DNA from: CAZNPA01 sp964575095
GTDB lineage: Bacteria > Pseudomonadota > Alphaproteobacteria > Rickettsiales > SXRF01
Reading direction: 5' to 3'
Length of the DNA stretch: 64,000 nucleotides
Assembly (NCBI GenBank): GCA_964575095.1
Contig: CAZNPA010000003.1
Coordinates: 1-64,000, forward strand
A program made the position numbers and the translations under genes. How positions within the stretch are numbered: position 1 is the first letter of the stretch; each line of letters starts with the position of its first letter. The notes under the pieces were generated by a model. The model saw only the letters and a list, made by a program, of their open reading frames with translations. It searched no databases and was not told the DNA's origin. Below, one piece after another: positions 24,743 through 33,812 of this stretch.

Positions 24743-26467
24743 ATGGTCGACGACATCCGCTTGATTTCCATCCTGGCGCCGCAGAACGTGCAGGCGTCTC
24801 CCATAGCACAGGGCGGCGGATCCCAGGTGCCGGGCATTATTATCAACCTGCCGCCGGGGTCGATACTCTCCGGCTTCATCATCAACCGCGACGCGGCCGG
24901 AAATCCGATATTGCGCAGCGACTCCGGTGACATCACCTTTCACTCCGACATTTTCCTCAAAATCGGCAGCGAGGTGGTGATACGGCTGGTGAATGCCGGC
25001 GGAACACAACATGCACGCATCCTCTCCATCGACGGCCAGCCGCCGCAAACCGCCGCCGCAACTCCCGGCGCGACGGCAAAATCGGAAGTGATCGTCAGCG
25101 CCCGCCTGCAACCGGAGACGCCGACCGCGCAACCGATTCCGGTACGCGCGACATTACTGTCGCCGCCACCACCGATGCCGACGGTAACGGCGCCTCCCCT
25201 GCCCGCCCATACCGAACTGGCGCTTAAAATCGTTTCGCTGGCGCCGCCGCAACAGCCGTCGGCAACACCCGCTGCGCCCACGCCGCAACAACCTGCCGCC
25301 GCGCCGTCGCTCTATGCCGCCTATTCGCGCGCGGCGGGCGCGCCGGCGCCGGTATCCGCCGCCGCAGCTCCGACGGTTGCACCGCCCGCCGCTCCCGTTG
25401 CCCAAACCGTCACAGCACCTGTAGCCGCGACGCCAACCGCCGCCATCCCCGATCCGCGCGCCGAATTATTGGCGCTGGCGGCAGCGGTAAAAAATCCGCC
25501 GCCGCCGCAACCGGCCGCAGCGCCGGCGATGCCATCGCAACCGATGCCCGCGCCCGCCGTCGGGCAAACCATCGTCGCCACCGTCGTCGGCCATGAGCCT
25601 TCCGGCGAGACGCTGGTGCATACGCCGCTTGGCATTATGCGCTTGCAAACGCCGACGCCGCTGGTGAACGGCAGCAAAATGACGCTCGATATCGTGCGCA
25701 TCACTCCGCCGACAACAGGAATGGCCGCGCTTGCGCCTACCACGGCTCCCATTACTGAGATCGCCTCGAACTGGGGATCGCTGCAGCAAATCGCGCAACT
25801 TCTGGCCGCGCGCAATCCCACCGCCGCCGCCTGGGTTGCGCCATGGTTGCCGCCGATGCAATCCACCGCGGCGCCCACCATTACGCCGCAGACGATTTCC
25901 TCCGGACTGATGCTGTTCATCGCCGCGTTGCGCGGCGGCGATTTTTCCAACTGGCTGGGCAAGGACAACGTGCAGTGGTTACAAAATAATGGCCATGAAA
26001 CGCTGGTGAAAAAAGCCGAGGCGGAATTTATCGGCCTAAGCCGAACTTTCTCCGAAGCGCCGGCAGCGTCGCAAGCGCCGTGGCAGGCGACGGTGTTCCC
26101 GCTGGCGGTGGCGGGGCAGTGGCAGCAGCTGCGCATTTTTGTCAAGCGCGACCGCGATCCGGATAAGAAGCAGCAGGGCAAAAAGCAGGAAGACACGCGC
26201 TTTGTGATTGAGATGACGCTATCGCAGCTGGGCGAGATGCAGATGGACGGCTTCGTGCGCCGGCAGCCTAAAGGCGTGGAATTCGACCTGTTTATCCGCA
26301 GCCGCTCGCCGCTCGAGGTCGGAATACAGCAGGAAATTCAGCGTATTTATAGCAATACGGCCGATCTGGCCGGCTACCGCGGCAGCCTCGTCTTTCAGGC
26401 CGTCCGCGAATTCCCCGTGCGCCCGATGGAAGAGATTGCAGAGCACATGGCGGGCGTGATAGCCTGA
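24743..26467 (+). CDS. FliK-like flagellar hook-length-control candidate (574 aa)
   Basis: The protein has a folded N-terminus (about 1-110), then a long Ala/Pro/Thr-rich linker (about 115-280). A C-terminal domain follows in which EMTLSQLGEMQMDGFVRRQP and FDLFIRSRSPLEVGIQQEIQ resemble the hook-length domain of FliK (strand LxLxPxxLGxVxV). FliK measures hook length and switches export specificity. The call rests on architecture and on its place at the end of the flagellar operon; sequence identity to FliK must be low. A secreted unrelated protein remains possible. Confidence 0.55.
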   Translation: MVDDIRLISILAPQNVQASPIAQGGGSQVPGIIINLPPGSILSGFIINRDAAGNPILRSDSGDITFHSDIFLKIGSEVVIRLVNAGGTQHARILSIDGQPPQTAAATPGATAKSEVIVSARLQPETPTAQPIPVRATLLSPPPPMPTVTAPPLPAHTELALKIVSLAPPQQPSATPAAPTPQQPAAAPSLYAAYSRAAGAPAPVSAAAAPTVAPPAAPVAQTVTAPVAATPTAAIPDPRAELLALAAAVKNPPPPQPAAAPAMPSQPMPAPAVGQTIVATVVGHEPSGETLVHTPLGIMRLQTPTPLVNGSKMTLDIVRITPPTTGMAALAPTTAPITEIASNWGSLQQIAQLLAARNPTAAAWVAPWLPPMQSTAAPTITPQTISSGLMLFIAALRGGDFSNWLGKDNVQWLQNNGHETLVKKAEAEFIGLSRTFSEAPAASQAPWQATVFPLAVAGQWQQLRIFVKRDRDPDKKQQGKKQEDTRFVIEMTLSQLGEMQMDGFVRRQPKGVEFDLFIRSRSPLEVGIQQEIQRIYSNTADLAGYRGSLVFQAVREFPVRPMEEIAEHMAGVIA

Positions 26468-26472
26468 CGGCC

Positions 26473-27474
26473 ATGACTCAGGCCGCCTCTTTACAAACGC
26501 CCAAACCCGCATCGCTCGACGCGCTCTATGCGCTGGTCGGCGATGACCTGAAGCGCGTCGACGCGCTGATACTGGCGCGCGTCAAAAACGAGGTGCCGCT
26601 GATCGAAAGCATCGCCGAGCACATCATCGCCTCCGGCGGCAAGCGCATCCGCCCGGCGTTGACGCTGGTTTCGGCGCAGCTCTGCCGCACCCCCGGCGAC
26701 CGCCACATCGCCCGCGCCAGCGCCATCGAATTCATCCATACCGCCACACTGCTGCACGACGACGTCGTCGACGAAAGCTCGCTCCGCCGCGGGCTCGCCA
26801 CCGCCAATGAAGTGTTCGGCAACAAGGCCAGCGTCCTCGTCGGCGATTTCCTGTTGTCGCAGGCGTTCCAGATCACCGTCGAGGACGGCAATCTGCAGGC
26901 GCTGAAAATTTTGGCCGACGCCTCGGCCATCATCTCCAAAGGCGAGGTGATGCAGCTTTCCACCGAGCGCAACACCGAAACCACGACCGAAGAATACCTG
27001 GCGGTCATCGCGTCGAAAACCGCGGCGCTGTTCGCCGCCGCCTGCGAGCTGGGCGCGCCGGATGCCGGGGCGCAGGCGGCGATGCTGCGCGATTTCGGCA
27101 TGAACCTCGGCATCGCCTTCCAACTGGTCGACGACGTGCTCGACTACGCCGCCGACGAAAAAACGCTGGGCAAAACCGTCGGCGACGATTTCCGCGAGGG
27201 GAAAATCACGCTGCCGGTGATCGTCGCCTACCGCGCCGGTACGCCGGAAGAAAAAACATTCTGGAAACGCGCCATGGAAGGAACAAACCGCCAGCCGGAC
27301 GATTTCAAAAAAGCGCAAGCCCTCCTCGCCAAACACCACGCCATCACGCAGACCATCGCGCTCGCCGGCCAATACTGCGAAAAAGCCCGCGCGGCGCTGG
27401 CCCCCTCCCCCCCCAGCCCCGCCAAATCCGCCATGCTCGACACCGTCGATTTCGCGCTGAGTCGGGCGTATTAA
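26473..27474 (+). CDS. ispB: Polyprenyl diphosphate synthase (octaprenyl/decaprenyl type), 333 aa
   Basis: This trans-prenyltransferase makes the quinone side chain. The first aspartate-rich motif is LLHDDVVDESSLRRG (DDxxD) and the second is FQLVDDVLDYAAD. GGKRIRPAL and the KTAALFAAACELGA helix are also typical. The small residues before the first motif (IHTATLLHDD) favour long-chain products. It starts 5 nt after the FliK-like gene, so it may be read from the flagellar operon as well as from its own promoter. Chain length (C40 or C50) cannot be told. Confidence 0.93.
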   Translation: MTQAASLQTPKPASLDALYALVGDDLKRVDALILARVKNEVPLIESIAEHIIASGGKRIRPALTLVSAQLCRTPGDRHIARASAIEFIHTATLLHDDVVDESSLRRGLATANEVFGNKASVLVGDFLLSQAFQITVEDGNLQALKILADASAIISKGEVMQLSTERNTETTTEEYLAVIASKTAALFAAACELGAPDAGAQAAMLRDFGMNLGIAFQLVDDVLDYAADEKTLGKTVGDDFREGKITLPVIVAYRAGTPEEKTFWKRAMEGTNRQPDDFKKAQALLAKHHAITQTIALAGQYCEKARAALAPSPPSPAKSAMLDTVDFALSRAY

Positions 27475-27483
27475 AAGAGAAAA

Positions 27484-27560
27484 TGGTCGGAGTGACAGGA
27501 TTCGAACCTACGACCCCTGCGTCCCGAACGCAGTGCTCTACCGGGCTGAGCTACACTCCG
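27484..27560 (-). tRNA. tRNA-Pro (anticodon CGG)
   Basis: The minus strand folds as a full cloverleaf of 77 nt with encoded CCA. The acceptor stem is CGGAGTG/CACTCCG, and the anticodon stem CTGCG/CGCAG encloses loop TTCGGGA with anticodon CGG. The T-loop is GTTCGAATC. It lies just after the ispB stop on the opposite strand. Confidence 0.97.
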
Positions 27561-27568
27561 ACATGGCG

Positions 27569-27597
27569 GGAGGCACTTCGTAGCCGAAAAACGTCAA
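27569..27597 (-). promoter_or_regulatory. Possible tRNA-Pro promoter
   Basis: On the minus strand TTGACG (27592-27597) matches the -35 box. The hexamer 17 nt downstream, GCCTCC (27569-27574), is a poor -10. The position, 32 nt before the tRNA 5' end, is right for a stable-RNA promoter. Confidence 0.4.
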
Positions 27598-27640
27598 CTA
27601 TTCAATAGGATTCCAAATCGGGCGGAATTTGGCTCTCCCC

Positions 27641-27659
27641 AAGGCGAAAAGCCTTTTTT
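27641..27659 (+). terminator. Possible terminator downstream of ispB
   Basis: AAGGC (27641-27645) pairs with GCCTT (27651-27655) around GAAAA, followed by four more T. It would end plus-strand transcripts coming through the antisense of the tRNA. The stem is short. Confidence 0.45.
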
Positions 27660-27684
27660 AATGGTTTTACGGTATCCTGTTTCC

Positions 27685-28590
27685 ATGACCGACCCGCAAA
27701 ACCCTAAACCTGCCTCCGATAAGCCTATCGCCAAGGCTGAATATGTCACGACTGCGATGGCAAGAAAGCTAGCTCCATCCATAAAATTGCTCGCTAACCT
27801 CGCCCATATCGCTACGACTGGCGTAACGCTAGAAGAGGAAGAAGATCTAAAGAAAAGAACAAGAGAAGAAATCATTGAAGACGTATCAGCCAAGATTGCA
27901 AAACACGATGCACAGGTAGCTGCAATGAATAAAGCGTGGGAAGAAGCGGAGAAATCCCAAGCTGAAGGTAAGCCGCCAACAACGACCGCCATAGTGCGAG
28001 TATTGCGCCAGCATCCTATGGATAAATTGATAGCGTATGGCGCTTGCGTCTCGCTTGCAACCTATCTCAGCGGTAGTGAAGGTGGCTCCATAGATTTCTC
28101 AAATCGGGAGGAAGCGGAAAAAGAAATGAAAAGACGGGAAGAAGAAATTGCACAAAGGCCGATAGAGCAATTTTCTGCCAGAACGCATCAATTAGAGAGG
28201 TCGCTGGAATTAATGCAAATGCAGGCAGAGGGGAAAATCCATATAAAAACCGCCGCCGGTGAATTTATCCGGCTTGATGGAAAGAATGCGAACCAATCCG
28301 ACGACGGCTTGCTTTACGCCGAAGGAGGCGAACCGTTATTCAAATACTCCACCGATACACCGGTCTTAAATGATCTTGATCTTTCTACTTTACTACAACG
28401 CGCCACAATATTTTTTGAAGACGTTCAGCCGCAATTGAATTTACCCATGTCGCCGCAGAAGGCCGCCGAGCAACTGCTTGCATCCGGAACCCAGCAGGCA
28501 GTTACTCCAACACAAAAATTACTGGACGGCGGGCAGCAAACTCCGCGCGATCATGCCCAAAAACCGGATAAGAGAGAACTAGGCGGCTAA
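27685..28590 (+). CDS. Hypothetical protein (301 aa), AT-rich orphan beside tRNA-Pro
   Basis: I do not recognise a family. The start is uncertain: MTDPQNP at 27685 is preferred, and ATG at 27661 would overlap the terminator. Neither has a Shine-Dalgarno. The protein is charged and helical. LEEEEDLKKRTREEIIEDVSAK and EAEKEMKRREEEI are probable coiled coils, and there is one weakly hydrophobic stretch (KLIAYGACVSLATYLSG). The C-terminus is Gln/Pro-rich. Codon use is clearly AT-richer than the flanking genes, and it adjoins a tRNA gene, which fits acquisition by transfer. Its 3' end overlaps htpG convergently by 12 nt. Confidence 0.65.
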   Translation: MTDPQNPKPASDKPIAKAEYVTTAMARKLAPSIKLLANLAHIATTGVTLEEEEDLKKRTREEIIEDVSAKIAKHDAQVAAMNKAWEEAEKSQAEGKPPTTTAIVRVLRQHPMDKLIAYGACVSLATYLSGSEGGSIDFSNREEAEKEMKRREEEIAQRPIEQFSARTHQLERSLELMQMQAEGKIHIKTAAGEFIRLDGKNANQSDDGLLYAEGGEPLFKYSTDTPVLNDLDLSTLLQRATIFFEDVQPQLNLPMSPQKAAEQLLASGTQQAVTPTQKLLDGGQQTPRDHAQKPDKRELGG

Positions 28591-30447
28591 ACTCTTCTCT
28601 ACAAACCCCTGCAACCTACGAGTAAATGACGCCGGGTCGGGGATGGTTTGGCCTTCCAGGATGCAGGCCTGGTCGAAGAGGAGGCAGGCGATGTTTTCCA
28701 CCTCGCCGGAGTTTTCGGATTTCGATAACGCGCGGATGATGGGATGCTCCGGGTTGATTTCGAGGATTTTAGCGGACGCCGCCGGGAGTTGTTTTTGCTC
28801 GACGAGGAAACGCTCCAGCCTTAAGTCCATCGCGCCCTCCTCCACGCCCAGGCAGACGGCGCTTTCGGTCAGCTTGTTGGTGGCGCGGACTTCTTTGACT
28901 TTGTCGCCAAGAATGGCCTTGATGCGTTCGCACAATTTTTTGACGGTATCAGTGTCGGTTTTGGCTTCGGGTTCTTTGTCGTCTTCTTTTGCCGCGGCGA
29001 TGGCGTTTAAATCAATGTCGGCACGCGTCGCGGATTTGAATTTCTTGCCCTTGTACTCGAGCACGACGTTGGTCCAGAAATCATCGACGTGGTCGGTGAA
29101 CAGCAGCACCTCGATGCTGCGCTTCCTGAAGCCCTCGATCTGCGGGCTGCCCTTCAGCGCCTCCAAATTTTCGCCGCTCAAGTAATAAATCTGCTCCTGT
29201 TTTTCCTTCATGCGCGAGATGTAGGCGTCAAGACCGGTAGCTTCGTCGCCCGCCGTCGAGTGAAAGCGGCAAACTTCCAAAATTTCCTCGCGCGGGCCGG
29301 CGCCTTCGCATAATCCCTCTTTCAGGACCGAGCCGAAATTATTCCAGAAAATTTTGTAGCCTTCGGCGTCCTCGCCGGATTTTTTCTTGAGCTCGGCGAG
29401 CACGCGCTTTACCACCGAATCGCGGATTTTTCCCAAGAGCGGGTTGGCCTGCAGCGTCTCGCGGCTGATGTTGAGCGGCAGGTCTTCCGAATCGACGATG
29501 CCGCGCAGGAACCTGAGCCAGCGCGGAATCACCTCGACATTTTCTTCGGTGATGAAGACGCGCTTCACATAGAGCTTCACGCGCCGCTTCGATTCCGGAT
29601 GGAATAAATCGAACGGCTTCAAGCTCGGCACGAACAGCAGGCTGGTATAATCGAGCTTGCCCTCGGCTTTGTTGTGCATGACCAGCCACGGGTCGTCCGG
29701 CTGGTGCGAAACGTGGTGGTAGAATTCTTTGTACTGCTCCGGCGTGATATCGCTTTTATTGCGCACCCACAGCGCCGAAGCGGTGTTGACGACTTCGGGC
29801 GTCCCCTCCTCGCCGGTGATCAAAATCGGGAACGAGATATGGTCGGAGTAGGTCTGCACGATGTGGCGCAGCCGGAACGAATCGAGATACTGGTCTTCGC
29901 TTTTCTTGAGATGCAGCGTGATGGAAGTGCCGCGTTCTTTTTTCTCCACGGGGGAAATGGTGAACTCGCCCTGCCCGTCCGATTCCCACTGCCAGGTTTC
30001 GCTGCTACCGGCGGCGGTGGAAACCACGGTGACTTTATCCGCCACCATGAACGACGAATAAAACCCGACGCCGAACTGGCCGATGAGCGGCATGTCTTTT
30101 TTATTAGTTTCCGCCAGCTGGCTCAAAAATTCCTGCGTGCCGGATTTGGCGATGGTGCCTAAGTTGGCAATCAGCTCGCCCTTCGACATGCCGATACCGT
30201 TGTCGCTTAAGGTCACCGTGCGGTTTTTCTTGTCGATCGCTATACCGATCTTGAATTCGGCGTCGCCTTCGGTGAGCTTGGGCTGCTGGAGCGCGGCGTG
30301 GCGCAGCTTGTCGCAGGCGTCCGACGCGTTGGAAACCAGCTCGCGCACGAAGATGTCCTTGTTCGTGTACAACGAATGGATCATCAGCTGCAGGACTTTG
30401 CTTACTTCTGCATTAAATTTAAGTAATTCGGCGTTTTTTTCGGGCAT
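28579..30447 (-). CDS. htpG: Molecular chaperone HtpG (Hsp90), 622 aa
   Basis: This is bacterial Hsp90. The GHKL ATPase domain has ELVSNASDACDKLRH, TLSDNGIGMSKGEL, IGQFGVGFYSSFMVAD and the GTSITLHLK lid-proximal strand. The middle domain contains the catalytic-loop LPLNISRETLQ. I chose MPEKNAELLKF at 30447, 17 codons inside the longest frame, because this is where the family starts and GAGAG precedes it. An RpoH-like promoter lies upstream. Confidence 0.97.
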   Translation of the reverse strand: MPEKNAELLKFNAEVSKVLQLMIHSLYTNKDIFVRELVSNASDACDKLRHAALQQPKLTEGDAEFKIGIAIDKKNRTVTLSDNGIGMSKGELIANLGTIAKSGTQEFLSQLAETNKKDMPLIGQFGVGFYSSFMVADKVTVVSTAAGSSETWQWESDGQGEFTISPVEKKERGTSITLHLKKSEDQYLDSFRLRHIVQTYSDHISFPILITGEEGTPEVVNTASALWVRNKSDITPEQYKEFYHHVSHQPDDPWLVMHNKAEGKLDYTSLLFVPSLKPFDLFHPESKRRVKLYVKRVFITEENVEVIPRWLRFLRGIVDSEDLPLNISRETLQANPLLGKIRDSVVKRVLAELKKKSGEDAEGYKIFWNNFGSVLKEGLCEGAGPREEILEVCRFHSTAGDEATGLDAYISRMKEKQEQIYYLSGENLEALKGSPQIEGFRKRSIEVLLFTDHVDDFWTNVVLEYKGKKFKSATRADIDLNAIAAAKEDDKEPEAKTDTDTVKKLCERIKAILGDKVKEVRATNKLTESAVCLGVEEGAMDLRLERFLVEQKQLPAASAKILEINPEHPIIRALSKSENSGEVENIACLLFDQACILEGQTIPDPASFTRRLQGFVEKSLAA

Positions 30448-30464
30448 AATCGCTCTCAGGATGT

Positions 30465-30470
30465 TATAAT
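30465..30470 (+). promoter_or_regulatory. -10 box of the ankyrin-protein gene
   Basis: A perfect TATAAT lies 36 nt before the ATG at 30507, giving a leader of about 30 nt. No recognisable -35 is present at the usual distance. It overlaps the divergent htpG control region. Confidence 0.5.
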
Positions 30471-30499
30471 TTCTAGGTATTGATACACCATATTTCAAG
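30471..30499 (-). promoter_or_regulatory. RpoH (sigma-32)-like promoter of htpG
   Basis: On the minus strand CTTG (30496-30499), an 18-nt spacer, and CCTAGAA (30471-30477) match the alphaproteobacterial heat-shock promoter pattern CTTG-N17/18-CYTATNT with few deviations. It ends 24 nt before the htpG start. Confidence 0.6.
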
Positions 30500-30506
30500 G
30501 TAGAAG

Positions 30507-31682
30507 ATGAAAAATGTTAGCTTGTGGATACTATTATTGACGCTGCTGGCAGCGCCTTCCGCCCATGCCGCCGATGCGGGTGATCTGGCGGCAGAAATCG
30601 TCTATCGCACGAATTTGGGCCGGGCAGCGGACGTCAAGCTGTTGATTGGGCAAGGCGCCTCGCCCAACCAGGCCGACGGCAAGGGCACGCCGGTTCTGGC
30701 GCTGGCCGCCGCGCGCAAGGACGGCGAAGGGATCAACGTCATGAAAGCGCTGCTGGCCGCCGGCGCCGATGTCAACGCCAAGGACGCGCTGGGAAAAAGC
30801 GCCCTTTTCCACGCCGCCGGTCAGGGAAACAAGGAATCGGTTCTATACCTGCTTGAGCAGGGCATCCGCTATTACGATACCGACGTCACCGGCAATATCG
30901 CACGCACGACGGCCTTTAACGCCGGGCATAACGACATCGTCGCACTGATGGATAAGTTCGTGAATGAGCAGACGGAAAAAGTCGGGCGGGAATATAAAGA
31001 CTATAACGAAGCGATCGAAAAACAATATCAGGCCGCGGCTGAGGAAGAGCTCAGGCGCCAGCAAGCGGAAGAGGCGGCAAGAAAAGAAGCCTTGGCCGTG
31101 GAGACGGCAAAACCCGATGCCAGGGAAATCGATAAGGCCATGCACGGTCTGGCGCTGGAAAGCTGCACTTTTCAATACTGGTCGTTCTGCCAGCGGGTGA
31201 AGCAGCGTTCCGATCTTTCGGCGGGGGAGATCGCTGCCGCCGTCGCCACGCACAAATCGAATGTGCTGTCGGCGCTGACCTCGGCGGTGGATAGCCATCG
31301 CCTTGATTCCAAATACGTGGATTCCATATCCAATAACGCCAAAGCGCGCATCGAAGGCCAGCTAAGCGCTACGCCGTCGGCCACCTACCGTTTTGAGCAT
31401 GGTATCTGCAAAAAGAAAGATGCCGAAGAACGCTGCAATGATATTGCGATCACCTGGGATCAGGCACCGCCGCCGCCTAAAAAATCCGGCATGGATCCCT
31501 ATGGCGAAAACTATTCCGGCGTCGGCATTCCGCCCCTGGGAGGCAAACATCAAGGCAGAAAAACCTATGCGCCTAAAGCCGCCCCTAAAGCCGCCGCACC
31601 CACGCCCAGCGACCCGAATCAGCAGTTTAATGACATCTATAAGGACATCTACCGCCAGCCGGCGCCGTCGCAGCAACGTTGA
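30507..31682 (+). CDS. Secreted ankyrin-repeat protein (391 aa)
   Basis: A clear signal peptide (LWILLLTLLAAPSAHA, cleavage after residue about 21) is followed by three to four ankyrin-type repeats. These lie at about 25-150 (VKLLIGQGASPNQADGKGTPVLALAA, MKALLAAGADVNAKDALGKSAL). A charged coiled coil (about 150-195) and a domain with four cysteines (LESCTFQYWSFCQRV and HGICKKKDAEERCND) come next. The C-terminus is Pro/Ala/Lys-rich. It should be periplasmic or exported. The partner is unknown. The gene is divergent from htpG and abuts aas convergently with no gap. Confidence 0.85.
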   Translation: MKNVSLWILLLTLLAAPSAHAADAGDLAAEIVYRTNLGRAADVKLLIGQGASPNQADGKGTPVLALAAARKDGEGINVMKALLAAGADVNAKDALGKSALFHAAGQGNKESVLYLLEQGIRYYDTDVTGNIARTTAFNAGHNDIVALMDKFVNEQTEKVGREYKDYNEAIEKQYQAAAEEELRRQQAEEAARKEALAVETAKPDAREIDKAMHGLALESCTFQYWSFCQRVKQRSDLSAGEIAAAVATHKSNVLSALTSAVDSHRLDSKYVDSISNNAKARIEGQLSATPSATYRFEHGICKKKDAEERCNDIAITWDQAPPPPKKSGMDPYGENYSGVGIPPLGGKHQGRKTYAPKAAPKAAAPTPSDPNQQFNDIYKDIYRQPAPSQQR

Positions 31683-33812
31683 TTACTGTTCAGCGGCAGG
31701 CACGGCGCCTTTGGCCAGCGTGATGTAATCGATCTTGCCGTTGCCCAGGCGCGGCAATAGTTCCATAAAAAATATCTGCCGCGGCATATAAAGTTCCGGA
31801 AGCCCCTGCTCGCGCACTTGCGGCAGCAGCATATCACGGGTCAGCGTGCGGCTTTCGCTATAGAGCACGATCTGCTCACCCTTGCGTTCGTCGGCCATCG
31901 CCATGGCAGCATGGGCGACATCCGGCTCCACGGCAGCGGCAATATCCTCGACCGCCTGCAGCGACACCATCTCGCCGGCGATCTTGGCGAAGCGTTTAGC
32001 GCGACCTAAAATAGTCACGAACCCTTCGCCGTCGATATCAACAATGTCGCCGGTATCGTACCACTCACCCTGCGGCTGGATGACGCCGGGCTTGTCGGCC
32101 TTTAGATACCCTAGCATGACGTTGGGGCCTTTTACTTCCAAACGCCCGCCGCGTTCCAGCCCTTCGACCGGCTGCAGCCGCGCCTCGATCGCCGGAAGCA
32201 ACCGCCCGACCGTGCCTTCCTTATGCTCGATCGGCGTGTTGACGGCAATGACCGGGCTGGTTTCGGTGACGCCATAGCCCTGAAAAATGGAAACGCCGAA
32301 TTTATCCGCCCACAAGCGGCGCGTGCTCTCTTTAAGTTTTTCCGCGCCGGCCACCGTCAGCCGCACCTTCCAGAAATCATACGGATGCGCGTATTTGGCA
32401 TAGCCGCTTAAGAAGGTATCGGTGCCCAAGAGCACGGTGGCGCCGGTGTCGTACACCAGATCGGGAATGATGCGGTAATGCAGCGGCGTCGGATAAAGGA
32501 AGGTCTGGATGCCGCGCACCATGGGCAGCAAGAGGCCGACGGTAAGGCCGAAGGAATGGAAGGTCGGCAGCGCGTTGAAAATCATATCCGCCGGATTGAG
32601 GTCTATGCGCGATGAGGCCTGGTAGATATTGGCGAGGATATTGCCGTGCGACAGCACCACGCCCTTGGGCGCGCCTTCCGAGCCGGAGGTATAAAGCACG
32701 ACCGCGGGATCGTTATAATGCGTCTCGGCCAGCACATGCCTCAGCGCCAGCGACGGGGCGAGCGCCGACACGAAGCCGCGGAATTTATCGGCAAGCGTCA
32801 CGCCGGGGCGGATATCCTCGAGATAGATGATTTTATACTGCACCTGCAGCACGGTGATGAGGTGCTCGAGCTTGCCGCGCTCGATGAACACGCGCGAGGT
32901 CAGCACCGTCTGCACATTGGCGATGCGGCAGGCGTGCATCATGTTGCCGGTGCCCGACGAGAAATTGAGCATGCACGGAATTTTCCCCAGCATGTGCATC
33001 GCCACGAACGTCACCATCACGCCCAGCGAATTGGGCAGCAGCACGCCGACATGCGTCTGGCCTTCCAGCGCCGAACGTAATTTGCTGCTCAGGATGAATG
33101 CGCGCGTGAAGAGCTGTCGGTAATTCATCGACGCGCGCGAGACGTCGCTGGCAACGACGGCCTTACTGCCGTGCGTGCGTGCGGCGTCTATCACCGCCGC
33201 CAAAAGAGGCCGGCGGAAATCGCTGCCAAGGAACGCGGCGCCGACCATGAGATCATAGATAGCACTCGAAGGCAGTTCGCCGCGCGGACGGTACGGCGGC
33301 AGGATGGTGATTTTGATACTGGGAAACCAGCGCTGTTTTACCAGATGCCCGACCCTGGACAATTTGCTGAACTCGGCGCCGTCGATCCTGACCGGCAATA
33401 TCTCGGCGCCGGTTTTCTCGACAATGAGCGACGTGCCGTCGTACATCTTCATGATGCCGCTGCTGGTGGTGATGCGCCCTTCCGGGAAAAAGACGACGCG
33501 CGCGCCGCGCTGCACGTCGCGCATCAGGCTTTTCAGCGACATCGGTTTCGAGGGATCGATGATATAGATTTTGAGCAGCAGGCGGAACCAGCGGAAATAC
33601 CATTTCTCCGCCTGAAATGCATTCATGGCGAAGGCCGGTTTGTCGGGCATGAATACTGCCAGCAGCAGCGGGTCGAGATACGATTGATGGTTGCAAACGA
33701 TGAGCATGCGCTCGCCGCCCGACCGGTAGTGCTCCAGCCCGCTGACCTCGACCAGGAACAGCGCCTTGAGCAGGAAGGTCAGGACCGGCCTAAGAATGAA
33801 TCTGTCGAGCAT
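31683..33812 (-). CDS. aas: Bifunctional 2-acyl-glycerophosphoethanolamine acyltransferase / acyl-ACP synthetase (Aas-type), 709 aa
   Basis: The N-terminal PlsC-type acyltransferase has the HX4D motif in CNHQSYLDPLLLAV (about 45-58) and FPEGRITTSSG. The C-terminal AMP-forming acyl-activating domain has the P-loop-like LYTSGSEGAPKGV, YGVTETSPVIAVN and YDTGDIVDIDGEGFVTILGR. Together they re-acylate lysophospholipids. I start at MLDRFILRPV (33812), overlapping lplT by 23 nt. The pairing of lplT with aas is known from E. coli, where LplT flips the lysolipid inward for Aas. Confidence 0.93.
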   Translation of the reverse strand: MLDRFILRPVLTFLLKALFLVEVSGLEHYRSGGERMLIVCNHQSYLDPLLLAVFMPDKPAFAMNAFQAEKWYFRWFRLLLKIYIIDPSKPMSLKSLMRDVQRGARVVFFPEGRITTSSGIMKMYDGTSLIVEKTGAEILPVRIDGAEFSKLSRVGHLVKQRWFPSIKITILPPYRPRGELPSSAIYDLMVGAAFLGSDFRRPLLAAVIDAARTHGSKAVVASDVSRASMNYRQLFTRAFILSSKLRSALEGQTHVGVLLPNSLGVMVTFVAMHMLGKIPCMLNFSSGTGNMMHACRIANVQTVLTSRVFIERGKLEHLITVLQVQYKIIYLEDIRPGVTLADKFRGFVSALAPSLALRHVLAETHYNDPAVVLYTSGSEGAPKGVVLSHGNILANIYQASSRIDLNPADMIFNALPTFHSFGLTVGLLLPMVRGIQTFLYPTPLHYRIIPDLVYDTGATVLLGTDTFLSGYAKYAHPYDFWKVRLTVAGAEKLKESTRRLWADKFGVSIFQGYGVTETSPVIAVNTPIEHKEGTVGRLLPAIEARLQPVEGLERGGRLEVKGPNVMLGYLKADKPGVIQPQGEWYDTGDIVDIDGEGFVTILGRAKRFAKIAGEMVSLQAVEDIAAAVEPDVAHAAMAMADERKGEQIVLYSESRTLTRDMLLPQVREQGLPELYMPRQIFFMELLPRLGNGKIDYITLAKGAVPAAEQ

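Noticed and set aside
26491..27372. 293-codon minus-strand frame
   Set aside because: It is antisense to the polyprenyl diphosphate synthase and has only shadow-frame composition.
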